From assembly GCF_035222375.1 (NCBI RefSeq), contig NW_026946366.1, positions 2,852,001 through 2,916,000 of the forward strand: a stretch of DNA of 64,000 nt, given 5' to 3'. This DNA comes from Podospora pseudocomata (Eukaryota > Ascomycota > Sordariomycetes > Sordariales > Podosporaceae). This document shows, piece after piece, positions 34,723-44,366 of the stretch. Each line of letters begins with the position of its first letter. Position 1 is the first letter of the stretch. The position numbers and the translations under genes are program-made. Under the pieces are notes generated by a model. The model made no database searches. It saw only the letters and a list, made by a program, of their open reading frames with translations, and was not told where the DNA came from.

Positions 34723-36467
34723 ATGTCTTGGGACAACGGGAACGATAACTGGGGCAACCCCACTCCCGCCGCCACCAGCGGCGGTGACGATTGGGGCAAA
34801 GGTTCTGCTTCCAACAACAATGACGGCAATGGCTTTGGCGATGACAGCTTCCGCGGTGCTGCCACCTCTGGAAACGGCGGTTTTGGCGATGCTGCCCCCT
34901 TTGGCGGCGACGGCGAGCACCGCGGCGAGACCGGGTAAGTCCTTCTTGATCACCCTCCTATTTCCAGCAGACATCATCCCTAAAATATCATCAGTCACAA
35001 CAAGGCTGATTGCCCCAACCCGCGCAAGCCTCTTGGTGCTTGCCGCCGCTGCGGTGACGAAGGTCACTACAGCAAGGATTGTCCCACTGCTGGTCCCATG
35101 ACCTGCAACGCATGCGGTTCAACGGAACACCTTCGCAAGGAGTGTCCCGATGCCGGGCCAATGCTTTGCAAGAACTGTGGCGAAGAGGGTAGGCTGTTGC
35201 TGCCTGAGTGATTGACAATGACATCGAATGCTAACTTCTTGCGTCCAGGCCACACCATCTCTGCTTGCGAGAATGCTCGCAAGGTGGACCGCAGCGAAAT
35301 CCCCGACAAGACTACTGAGGAAGCTTGGGAGTTGATCAAGACTGCTGTCGCCGAGCGTGACCTTGACGACCTCAAGGCTGCAGTTCAGATTTACGTGAAG
35401 TCACAGCCTGACTGCACTTATCAGCAGCTCGAGTCGGCCTTCCGTGGTCATGACCTCGGGGTTTGGCTCATCGCCCTTGAGAGACCCACTGTCTCTACCC
35501 TGACCAATATGGATCTGCAGGGAAATCTTGGGAAGAAATACACGGTGTCGTACCGTTTCTCCCCCAACCCCGCTCGCCCCCGCGAGCGTGAGGGTTGGCC
35601 CGAGACTGAAGAGGAGCGCATGAAGCGCCTGGCTGACGCTGGGGAGCTCGTTGCTGGTGGTTTGCCCAAGTGTCGCAACTGCGACCAGCTTGGTCATATC
35701 TCTAAACACTGCAAGGAGGACAAGCGTGAAAACGAGCGAATCCAGGTCAAGTGCTACAACTGTGACGAGATCGGCCATCGTGTCCGCGACTGTAAGTTCT
35801 GGTCTCGCTGGGTATGTGATGCAGAGAGCTAGCTAACATTGATTGAAGGCCCGACTCCTCGCGTGGACAAGTTCGCCTGCAAGAACTGTGGACAGCCTGG
35901 CCATCCCGTGGCTGAATGCCCCGAGCCTCGCTCCACCGAGGGTGTCGAATGCCGCAAGTGCAACGAGAGTAAGTCATCACGGCCCATGTGTGTTCCTTGA
36001 AGCTCATGATCTTGGACTGACTGGTTCCTGTGTTAGCTGGCCACTTTTCGAAGGACTGCCCGTCTGCCGGTCCTCGGGGCTGCCGGAATTGTGGCCAAGG
36101 GGGCCACATGTCCAAGGAATGCACAGAACCCAAGAACATGGATAATGTGCAGTGCCGCAACTGCGATGAGATGGGTCACTTCTCAAAGGAGTGCCCCAAG
36201 CCTCGTGACTGTAAGTTGATGTCGTTTCTCGACCTATCGATGACGTGCTTACTGACAATCTCTCAAACAGGGTCTCGTGTCGAGTGCCAAAACTGCCACC
36301 AGAAGGGTCACACCAAGGTTCGCTGTCTGAACCCCTTGGTCTCGGATGAGGACAGCGGCGGTTTTGGTGGTTGTGACGGTGGTTTTGGCGGTGGTGATGG
36401 TGGCTTTGGCGGAGGCGATGGCGGCTTCGACAACGCTGCCCCTTCTGCCGACGACGGCGGCTGGTAA
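34723..36467 (+). CDS. CCHC zinc-knuckle nucleic-acid-binding protein (CNBP/Gis2-like, ten knuckles)
   Basis: Six exons (34723-34934, 34995-35188, 35249-35791, 35849-35968, 36037-36210, 36271-36467) encode 479 residues. The N-terminus is Gly/Asn/Asp rich. Ten complete CX2CX4HX4C knuckles are visible: three after the first intron, two near residues 290-315, then five more. Between the two groups is a helical domain of about 140 residues (TTEEAWELIKTAVAERDLDD through GWPETEEERM) of unknown function. The tail has GGFGGGDGG repeats. Such proteins bind single-stranded RNA or DNA and act in translation or mRNA control. A vestigial knuckle before the first complete one (GETGHNKADC) lacks its first two cysteines. 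All joins keep frame. Confidence 0.9.
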
Positions 36468-36810
36468 TGCACTACTTCCTACATCTCTATGGGAATATGG
36501 TCTTTGGGGATTTTGGATGGAATCTTTCTGAGAGTTTCCGTCAACTTGAGCTCTTGATCTTCTGGGGCTATTTCTTAGAAGAGTTTTTTTTTTCACACAG
36601 CCAGCAGGTACCAATAGGGTAGCTATCTTGCATGGGCTTTGTTTCCGCTCTGACAGAAAACGATGGTTTTTTTACTACTGAAGCCGATAAATTTTGTGAC
36701 GCAAATAAGGGCGGTGTTGTGATGAACAAATATCTCTATGATCTGGCAGTTATATACACGAGCCATGCGTGTTTTTTCCATTTGTGCCTGGCTTCTGGTC
36801 TACTTCTGGC
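36468..36810. other. Short intergenic region between convergent genes
   Basis: 343 bp holding the 3' ends of the zinc-knuckle gene and the methyltransferase. No coding signal is seen. Confidence 0.6.
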
Positions 36811-37749
36811 CTACTTTGTCAAGACACCAATGATGTGTGGCATGGTCTGGAACCAAGGCGAGTTGGCCGGTTGGGCCAGATCGACTTCTTGCCACGGGCC
36901 CGCGTCTTGGAGGAGGTACTTGGATGTATCTCTGCACATTTCACAGCCACCCACGAAGTGAGGCCAGAAAATGTTCATAAAGGCTGTTTATCTCAGGATC
37001 AGTGATGCTTTTGAGATGATTGTTAGACAAAAAAAGGAAGACATACACTGATACCACCCCAGCCACTTTGGCTGCTTGGGTTCCCAGGGCTCCCCTTGCC
37101 CCGGCAGCTCCCCGTCAAAAGTCTTGACGTGCTCGTACACGTACAACTTCCCGCCTGGCTTGAGGTACTCGTACAGCATCTTGATGTTCTTTTGCGGCTC
37201 GGGGATCGAGCAGAGGCACATGACGGTCATGACGCTGTCCACGCTCCCCTTTTCGATATGCGCCACCGCCTCGAGGTCCTCGATCCCGACGGGAATGACA
37301 TTGTATCTCCCTTCCAACCCGGCGGTTTTGACCGTTTGGCGCAGGGAAGCGGCGTTTCCCTCGTTTGGCTCGACGCCGTAGATCTTGGTGATGGAGGGGA
37401 TTTGGGAGAGGGTGGGGAGCCACATTCCCGAACCGGGGCCTATCTCGAGGACCGTGCCGGATAGGGGGGGGTGGATTGGGGATGGGTGGGTGATGCCCCT
37501 GGAGATGTGCCCTGATAAAAGGGGGATGACGAGGGCGGAGGAGTTTTCTCTGACTTGGGGGCCGACGAAGGACCAGAAGCGGGTGAACCAGAGGGATTTG
37601 AGGTGGGGGAGGTTCCAGGGGAGGAGGAGGGAAGGTTGGGAGAGGATGGTTCGGGGGAGGAAGGTGAGGGAAAGGAGGATGAACTTTTGGGGGAAGAGGA
37701 GGGAGGTGAGGATGTCCCAGAGGGAGTATTCTTGCTTCATGACGGGCAT
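36811..37749 (-). CDS. SAM-dependent methyltransferase, METTL7-like
   Basis: Exons 37749-37047 and 36983-36811 encode 291 residues. The first 60 residues include a hydrophobic membrane-associating segment (LLFPQKFILLSLTFLPRTIL). Motif I is TVLEIGPGSGMWLP, followed by the acidic GVEPNEG, the motif around SVMTVMCLCSIPEPQKN and LKPGGKLYVYEHV. The first exon alone would end in an unrelated tail. A GTATGT donor and an AAACAG acceptor add the family-like C-terminus with PHFVGGCEMCRDT and MPHIIGVLTK. METTL7-type enzymes are lipid-droplet or ER-associated thiol methyltransferases; the substrate here is unknown. The frame upstream of 37749 has no ATG. Confidence 0.87.
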
Positions 37750-38445
37750 GGTGGTGGTGGTGGCGGTGTTCACTTGGAGTGGTTCAATTTGGGAGAGGTG
37801 TCTGTGGGAAAAGTTAATGATTGAGAAGTGAGCTGAGCTGGGAAGGAAAGGGACGTACTGAGGGGTAGGGGTGTGTTTGGTCCATATATATACTCTTACA
37901 CAGTAGTAGGGCGACTCATACACGCTTCAGCCTGTCCAATCAAGCTGTACATCGCACCAGGCAGGAAACAGAAGCCTCAAGGGTTCTCCTTTTTCCCTCC
38001 TCCCTTTGTACCCGAAAGACTTGGCCGATATTTGCCGGGATGTGGGTTAGGGTTAAAGTTCAAGACCAGGGAGTGTCCAGCGATAAGAAGATAGCTGGTG
38101 CGTGCCCAATCAGACTCGCACGATAAGATTTACATGTTCCCAATGGCCACTCTGTCTGCATTGGAAGCTCTTCTTGCGCCGTGCCGCGAGCTGATGGGTG
38201 CCGCCCTGGGATTCTGTATAAGTGTACTTTACTCTTGGGAGCGCCAACGAAATTTCGTCGCAACCACCGTCTGATTTCTCCCTTAAATTTTTATATCAGG
38301 AGACGTTCGGCCACTTGTCACTCGTTTCAGACTTGGTTCACCTATTCACCACGCCGGCGCCCTCGCGCGCAATCCCCTGAAGTTATCACTCAAGTACACC
38401 CGCAGACTCCCACAGCAGGGGACACACACGACACATACGGTCAAG
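37750..38445. other. Divergent promoter region (methyltransferase / SCJ1)
   Basis: No gene is supported. It holds CCAATCA near 37936 and 38107 and a telomere-like GGGTTAGGGTTA at 38044-38055. Confidence 0.6.
38044..38055 (+). promoter_or_regulatory. Telomere-like motif GGGTTAGGGTTA
   Basis: Two TTAGGG units in the spacer between the divergent methyltransferase (295 bp) and SCJ1 (390 bp) starts. The match is exact; a regulatory role is inference from its repetition at other promoters in this window. Confidence 0.35.
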
Positions 38446-39839
38446 ATGAGGTTCGGCAAGGGGCTCCTTTTGGGGCTGCTTGCCTTTGCGCAAGTTGTCA
38501 TGGGCGAGGATTACTACAAGGTCCGTTTATGCCGTTCTGTCTCCCCGTCGCAAGTTTATAAACTAACATTTGGTGTCACAGGTCCTCGGTGTCGGCAAGG
38601 ACGCAACGGAGAAACAGATCAAGTCTGCCTACAGGCAACTAAGCAAGAAATACCACCCAGACAAGAACCCGTACGTCTCTCTCCGTGAGCCTCAGCCATT
38701 GCGCAGCCAATGCTGACCTTGAAAAAAACAGGGGTGACGACACGGCCCACGAGAAGTTCGTCCTCGTCTCCGAAGCCTACGAGGCGCTCTCCGACCAAGA
38801 GTCACGCTCCATGTACGACCAGCTCGGCTACGACGCCTACAAGCAGCGCAAGCAAAACGGCGGGCAGGGCGGCGGTCACGACCCCTTCGACCTCTTCTCC
38901 CGCTTCTTCGGCGGCAGCGGCCACTTTGGCAACCGACCTGGGGAGCGCCGCGGCCCCAACCTCGAGCTCAAGGTCGGCATCGCCCTGCGAGACTTTTACA
39001 ATGGGAAAACGACAGAGTTCCAGTGGGACAAGCAGCAAATCTGCGACGAGTGCGAGGGGACCGGTGCGGCGGATAAGGTGGTGCATAAATGTCATGCCTG
39101 TAACGGGCAGGGTGTCAGATTGGTGAGGCACCAGATCGCGCCCGGGATGGTCACCCAGGTGCAGATGCAGTGCGATCACTGCGGTGGGAGGGGCAAGTCC
39201 ATCAAGCACAAGTGCAAGGCTTGCGGTGGCGAGCGGGTTGTTCGCAAGCCTACTCCTGTGTCGGTTACTATTCAGCGGGGCATGGCTAATGGGGTGCGGA
39301 TCGCGTATGAGAACGAGGCCGACGAGAGCCCGGACTGGGTGGCTGGTGATTTGCTGGTTACTCTTGTTGAGAAGGAGCCCAGTCTGGAGGAGGACAACCC
39401 GGACCATGTGGATGGTGTGTTCTTTAGGCGCAAGGGCAATGATCTCTACTGGAAGGAGGTGCTGTCTGTCCGGGAGGCCTGGATGGGCGACTGGACCAGA
39501 AATCTCACACACCTGGACGGGCATATCGTACGGTTAGGGCGCAAAAGAGGGGAGATCATTCAGCCCGGCCACGTCGAGACGGTGCCAGGGGAGGGTATGC
39601 CCATCTGGGACGAGGACGGGGACAGCGTCTACCACAAGACCCAGTTTGGCAACCTCTACGTCGAGTACATGGTTATCTTGCCAGACCAGATGGAGAGCGG
39701 GATGGAGAAGGAGCTGTGGGCGCTGTTCCAAAAGTACAGGCAAAAGAACGGGGTGGATCTGCACAAGGATAGCGGCAGGCCAGAAAAGGTTGTTTTGCAT
39801 GAGGACAGGGAGCAGGAGCGGGAGCATGAAGAGTTATGA
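38446..39839 (+). CDS. SCJ1: ER-lumenal DnaJ co-chaperone (Scj1/ERdj3 type)
   Basis: Exons 38446-38520, 38582-38670 and 38732-39839 encode 423 residues. A signal peptide ([20 protein letters not shown]) precedes the J domain with HPD at 50-52. A Gly/Phe-rich linker ([11 protein letters not shown]) follows. Four CXXCXGXG-type zinc repeats come next: [24 protein letters not shown] and CKACGGER. The C-terminal substrate-binding domains come last. The protein ends HEEL, an HDEL-like ER-retrieval signal, which with the signal peptide places it in the ER lumen as partner of Kar2/BiP in folding and quality control. The first intron falls right after the start of the J domain and the second right after HPDKN. 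Both are in frame. Confidence 0.95.
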
Positions 39840-40226
39840 TGATATATTTTTGGTAAAGGCGGTTTCTTTTTTTTCTTCCACCAACAGCTAGAGAGCGGAA
39901 ACTAGATGGGTTTCATCTTTATAAATATGTGGCATTACAATGTATTACGTGGACGTAACAGCAGACAAGAGATCAGGATATTCCAGTCGTATATGTGTGT
40001 GTATTACCCCTGAGTTGTGATCCGTTTCCATAAAGACAAAAAAGCAAAGTCATATCTAACGTAAACAACAGACATTGATATATTGAGCCAAAGATAAAAA
40101 ACATCAAATCAACAAAACAACATGTATAAGAAACCAAGACGTAAACTCAACGGCAAAAAAACAAAAAGTAAAAAAGTAAAAAAAAAAAGCAATAAAAAAG
40201 CCGAAACGCAAGGTCATTAAAAGTCA
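39840..40226. other. Short intergenic region between convergent genes
   Basis: 387 bp, AT and A rich toward 40200, holding the 3' ends of SCJ1 and the DUF3824-type gene. No coding signal is seen. Confidence 0.6.
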
Positions 40227-43200
40227 TCACCGATTCCTCTTCTCCCGATCATCACTGTCATCATCATCCCTGTGATATCGCCTACTACTCCTCCTACTCC
40301 TCCTCCGCTTTCGATCTTCATCACCGTAATAATCATCGTCATCATGGTCGTAATCGTGAGAATCGTGACGTCCCTTTTTGGTCCCCCGACTGCTCTCCCC
40401 CCGCTCATCCTCCGTCTGTCTCTTATCACTTCTCTTCCGCCTTCTATACCGATCATCGTCCTCATCATCACCCTCATCCTCACTCCGATCGTGACCCCGA
40501 CCTTTGCCCTTTCTGTCTCTACTATCCCTGTTCCCATCCCGACTACCGCTTCCTTCACCGTGACCACCTTGCAACAGATTGCCGCTTAGCAAACCCCCAA
40601 TCAACCCCATCCAACTCCCCTTCCCTTCCAAGACTCCTGTGACATTTTGCACAATCCTCTCCACCGTCTCCTTTTCCGTCCCGCTGACAGCCCAATCACC
40701 CATCATGTTCAGCCCATTCGGTCCCTTTGGACTGCGGTACTCAAACGACCCCTTCCTAGAGTGCACCCCACCCCGCCTGTCTTCATGCCCCTGGGCGGTA
40801 AGCGGTCTCCCCTCGCCGTCAAACCGATCTGGCAGCTCCTCCACGGCAGATTCTTCATCGTCATCTGATACCGCTTTGGATTTCTTGCGAAGAGCTTTGT
40901 CATCGTCGCTGCTGGTGGTGGGGCCGAGGGGAGAAGGAGGCGTGATGTCGCTGTCCTCTTCTGCGTCTGACCTTGCGGCTTCCTGGGCTTCGCGGTGGCG
41001 GCGGAGGGTGGCTTGGGATTTGGGGGACAGGGGAACGAAGACCACCGAGCGGGCGGTGCGAGGGGTGCCGGGGATGTCGTCGTTGGGGTCGTCGGTTTCG
41101 GTTTGGGGGGTCATGATGGGGGATGTTGGGGGGGAGTAGAAGGGGGTGAGCTTGTGGTTTAGACCATCTAAGACATCAAAGTTAGTGATTCAGGAGAGCT
41201 AGATTGTGAAGATACACAGCAGGGTATATATCATGGATGGTCTGTGATGTCAATGGGGCAAAAGGGCTAAACACCGAGACCAGACGCACCCTTCTTATCG
41301 CCTTCTACGTTGGGGCGGGGGCTTGTGGCGACGGTGGCTGCATAGGCAGCGGCTGCAGCTGCAGCTGTTGCTGGGATGGAACGACCAACGACATGAGAAG
41401 CTTCATTACTCACATGTTCAGGGCCTGGGGGTTGATTAGGTGGCGGACCTTGGGGTGCTGGCGGCGGCGGCATCTGGTGTGGAGGGGGAGGTGGCATGCC
41501 GTTGTTGGTGGCTGCCGAGTTGGGCGGGACACCAGGCGGTTGAGGGGAGAAGCCGGTGTAGTCAGGTGGGCGGTAGGGCTGGTACTGCTGCTGATGGAGG
41601 TTGTCCGAGACGTAGTTGGGATGGTTGGTGAAGCCGTTGTTGACTACAGGCTGCGGCGGCGGCGGTGGTTGATAGTATCCGCCCGAGGCATGGGCTGGAG
41701 ATGGCGTTCGTCTGTAGTCGTCCTCATCCTCATAGCCTTGGTGTCACGTTAGTAGATGGTTCCAAGTCAGCTTTCTGGAAAAACAGTCAGTTCTACTCAC
41801 GTCTTTGGTCCCGCTCTTTGCCCCGGCTCTTCTCCCGCTCCCTCCTCCGCTCGATGTCACGGTCATAGCTCCTATCTCGGCTTCGGTCCCTAGACCTGTC
41901 CCTAGCTCGGTCTCTGTTCCTGTCACGGTCACGGTCTTGGTCTTCGTCACGATCTCTCCTGCTACGATCCCTATCACAGTCCCTATCGCGGTCTCTCTCA
42001 TCTCTATCCCTTTCTTTTTCCTTTTCTTTCTCTTTCTTGCTATCACGAACCTTCTTGATGCCAAAGGCCGCAGCGCCAGCCGCAGCAGCTCCGGCAGCCA
42101 AGTCTCTCAGCTTACTGCCACTCCTCTTCTTCTCCTTGTCAGTCTCGGGCTCGCTGTCGGCCGAGTAATCACTATCATCGCCTCTCGATCGTCTTCGGTG
42201 GCCCCTCTTCCTCCGTCCGCGGTGTCGGCCCTCCTCCGCCGCGGATTCATACCCCGCTGCCGCGGCAGCCGGTCCCATCGCCGCGCCGTAAGGATCGTGG
42301 GGACGGGCCGGGTTCGCATACAGGGGGTGCGCCCCGTACTCAACCATGCCTAATTCAGGATCAGTGGGTGGAAGGTCAGCGTCGGGGTACGTGGGTCCGG
42401 ACCGAGGTAAACTTCTGCTTCTGCTGCGCCGGCGATAGGATTCCTCATCGCGCGCATAGTGCTCTTCATCGCTGAGCTCGCGCTCACGCTTCAGCGCCTC
42501 CTTCTCGCGCTCGTCCTCCTTCTTGTCCTGTCGCTTGTCGTACATCTTCTTGGCCCCGGCGGCGGCAAGACCGGCAGCTACCATCTCGGCGCCGGTGCGC
42601 AGGCGAGATCGGGAGCGGCTCTTACCATCGCGGGACTTGCTTCTCTTGTGGCGGTAATGCTGGACGAGTCCAACCGCGGCGGCAGTGCCGAGTCCGGCTT
42701 TGGCTGCTGCGCTTTTGGATCGCTTGCGGCTGGGGGAACGGGAGCTGTCGCTTGAAGCACGGTGGACGGGGCGTCCGCGGGCCATCTCCTCCTTTTCGAC
42801 CTTGTTGCTCTGGTACAGTTTGGCAGCGCCGGCAGCTGCGAGAGCCACAGCGGCGATACCAAGACCTGTCTTGAGCCTAGAGTGAGGTGACCGCGAACGA
42901 GAGCGCGAACGCGAGTGCCCATGCCGAGACCGAGAGCGTTCCCTGATGATGATCTCCTTGTCCTTTTCTCCATACCTGTCTTCGTAGGCGCTGTGAGCGC
43001 GTCTGGCAACCTCGGTACCGATGGCTCCCAGGGCAGCGCCAGCGAGGACTTTGCGACCACGCTTCTCAGGAAGCTCACCCTGGGCATTGCGGCGAGATGC
43101 TAGAATGGCAGAGATACCTGCGCCAGCAAGAGCACCTTCGGCAATGTGGCGCTTCCTGTGAGGACTGCTCGACTCCTCACGCTTGACGATTCTCCGTCTG

Positions 43201-44366
43201 ACATATACCTCTTTGTCTGACTCGGCATCGCTGTAGCCGTCATGATGATGGCTGTGACGGCTATGGCTGTGGTGGTGATGATGGTGGTGGCGGTGAGGCT
43301 CGCCATAGCGTTCAACCTCGTATTCTTCACGTTCTCCACGGAAAGGACCGAGCTCGCGAGATTCCCGGCGATAATAGTATTCCTCGTCCCGAGTGGGGAT
43401 GCGGGCTATCGCCACATTGGTCTCTTGAGCCTGTTCACGGATGACAAGAGGCGGCGGTGGGGGCGCCTCCTGAACAATGATTCTCTGCTCAGGGGCACGT
43501 TGGCGAATGACGATGGGGGCAGGCTGGACGACGGGTTCGTAGTATTCCGTCTCCTTGCGCCAGCGTTCAATCTCTCCGCTGTACCTGTCATCATCACGGT
43601 GGTCACGCTCCTCAATCCGGCGTTCTACCACAACCTCACCGCCGTGGGAATCCCGATGCTCGACTCTCCTCTCCACTCGGACTTCAGTCTGCTTGTCCTC
43701 ATCCCAGTATGAGCGGCGTTCCCAGTCACGAGGAGTCCTCGGCGAGAAGGCATCTTCGCGATCGCGCTCGGCTCGGACAAGTTCTTTGGACTCGTAGACA
43801 ACCTTGGGGCGGTCGGTGATATCCTGACGCCAATACTCGTTGTTCCGGTCATCTCGCTCCACAACCTGCCTCTCAACCACGGTGCGGGTCCGGTCATAGT
43901 CCCGGTCATCCCGCTCCCGCTCGATAATGCGCTCCCGCTCCACAACAGTGTCCCTGTCCCCGCCGCGATCGCGATACTCGGTCCGGTCGACCCGGATGAA
44001 GTCGTCTCTGGGCTCGCGCTCCCTCTCCCGCTCGATTACCTCACGGCGCTCTACATAGGTGGCACTGTGAGGCGACGGCTCGAAGGCAGAGCGAGGACGC
44101 TCGGGAACGTACACCCTCTCAACCCGACGGTCGACCTCGATGTGGTCCTCCCGATCCCGGCCTACACGGCTGCCGCCACCATATCGGCTGCGGCGATCCT
44201 CCTCCACAACCTCGACATCGCGCTCACGCTCGCGCTCTACCCGATCAGTCTTCTCCACTGAGACCGGTCCAACTTTGTACCGACGCACTGTGGTTCTCTT
44301 ATAGCCCTCATCGTCGGAGGGCGACGTGTCCCGGGCGTAACGGGACTCGCGGTACACCTCGGGCAT
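40227..44366 (-). CDS. Large Arg/Glu-rich disordered protein, DUF3824-type
   Basis: Exons 44366-41801, 41736-41290 and 41167-40227 encode 1317 residues. The N-terminal 370 residues are packed with RERER, RVERRVE and DRDRD repeats. A His-rich stretch and a KRHIAEGALAGAGISAILAS segment follow. Six short Gly/Ala-rich helical segments then alternate with RS-like basic linkers (about 400-780). A Pro-rich region (PPPPPHQMPPPPAPQ) and a final acidic/basic tail complete it. The pattern fits the fungal DUF3824 family; its function is unknown, and similar proteins have been linked to aggregates or septal pores. The second donor is GTGCGT rather than the earlier GTGAGT, because only that choice keeps frame into the last exon. 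Composition is skewed but codon use is normal. Confidence 0.8.

Noticed and set aside
37385-37831. Plus-strand 148-codon Gly/Arg/Glu-rich frame opposite the methyltransferase
   Set aside because: Antisense shadow of a gene with clear SAM-binding motifs.
41369-41497. GTGAGT donor for the second intron of the DUF3824-type gene
   Set aside because: Joining it to the next exon gives an immediate stop; the GTGCGT donor at 41289 keeps frame.
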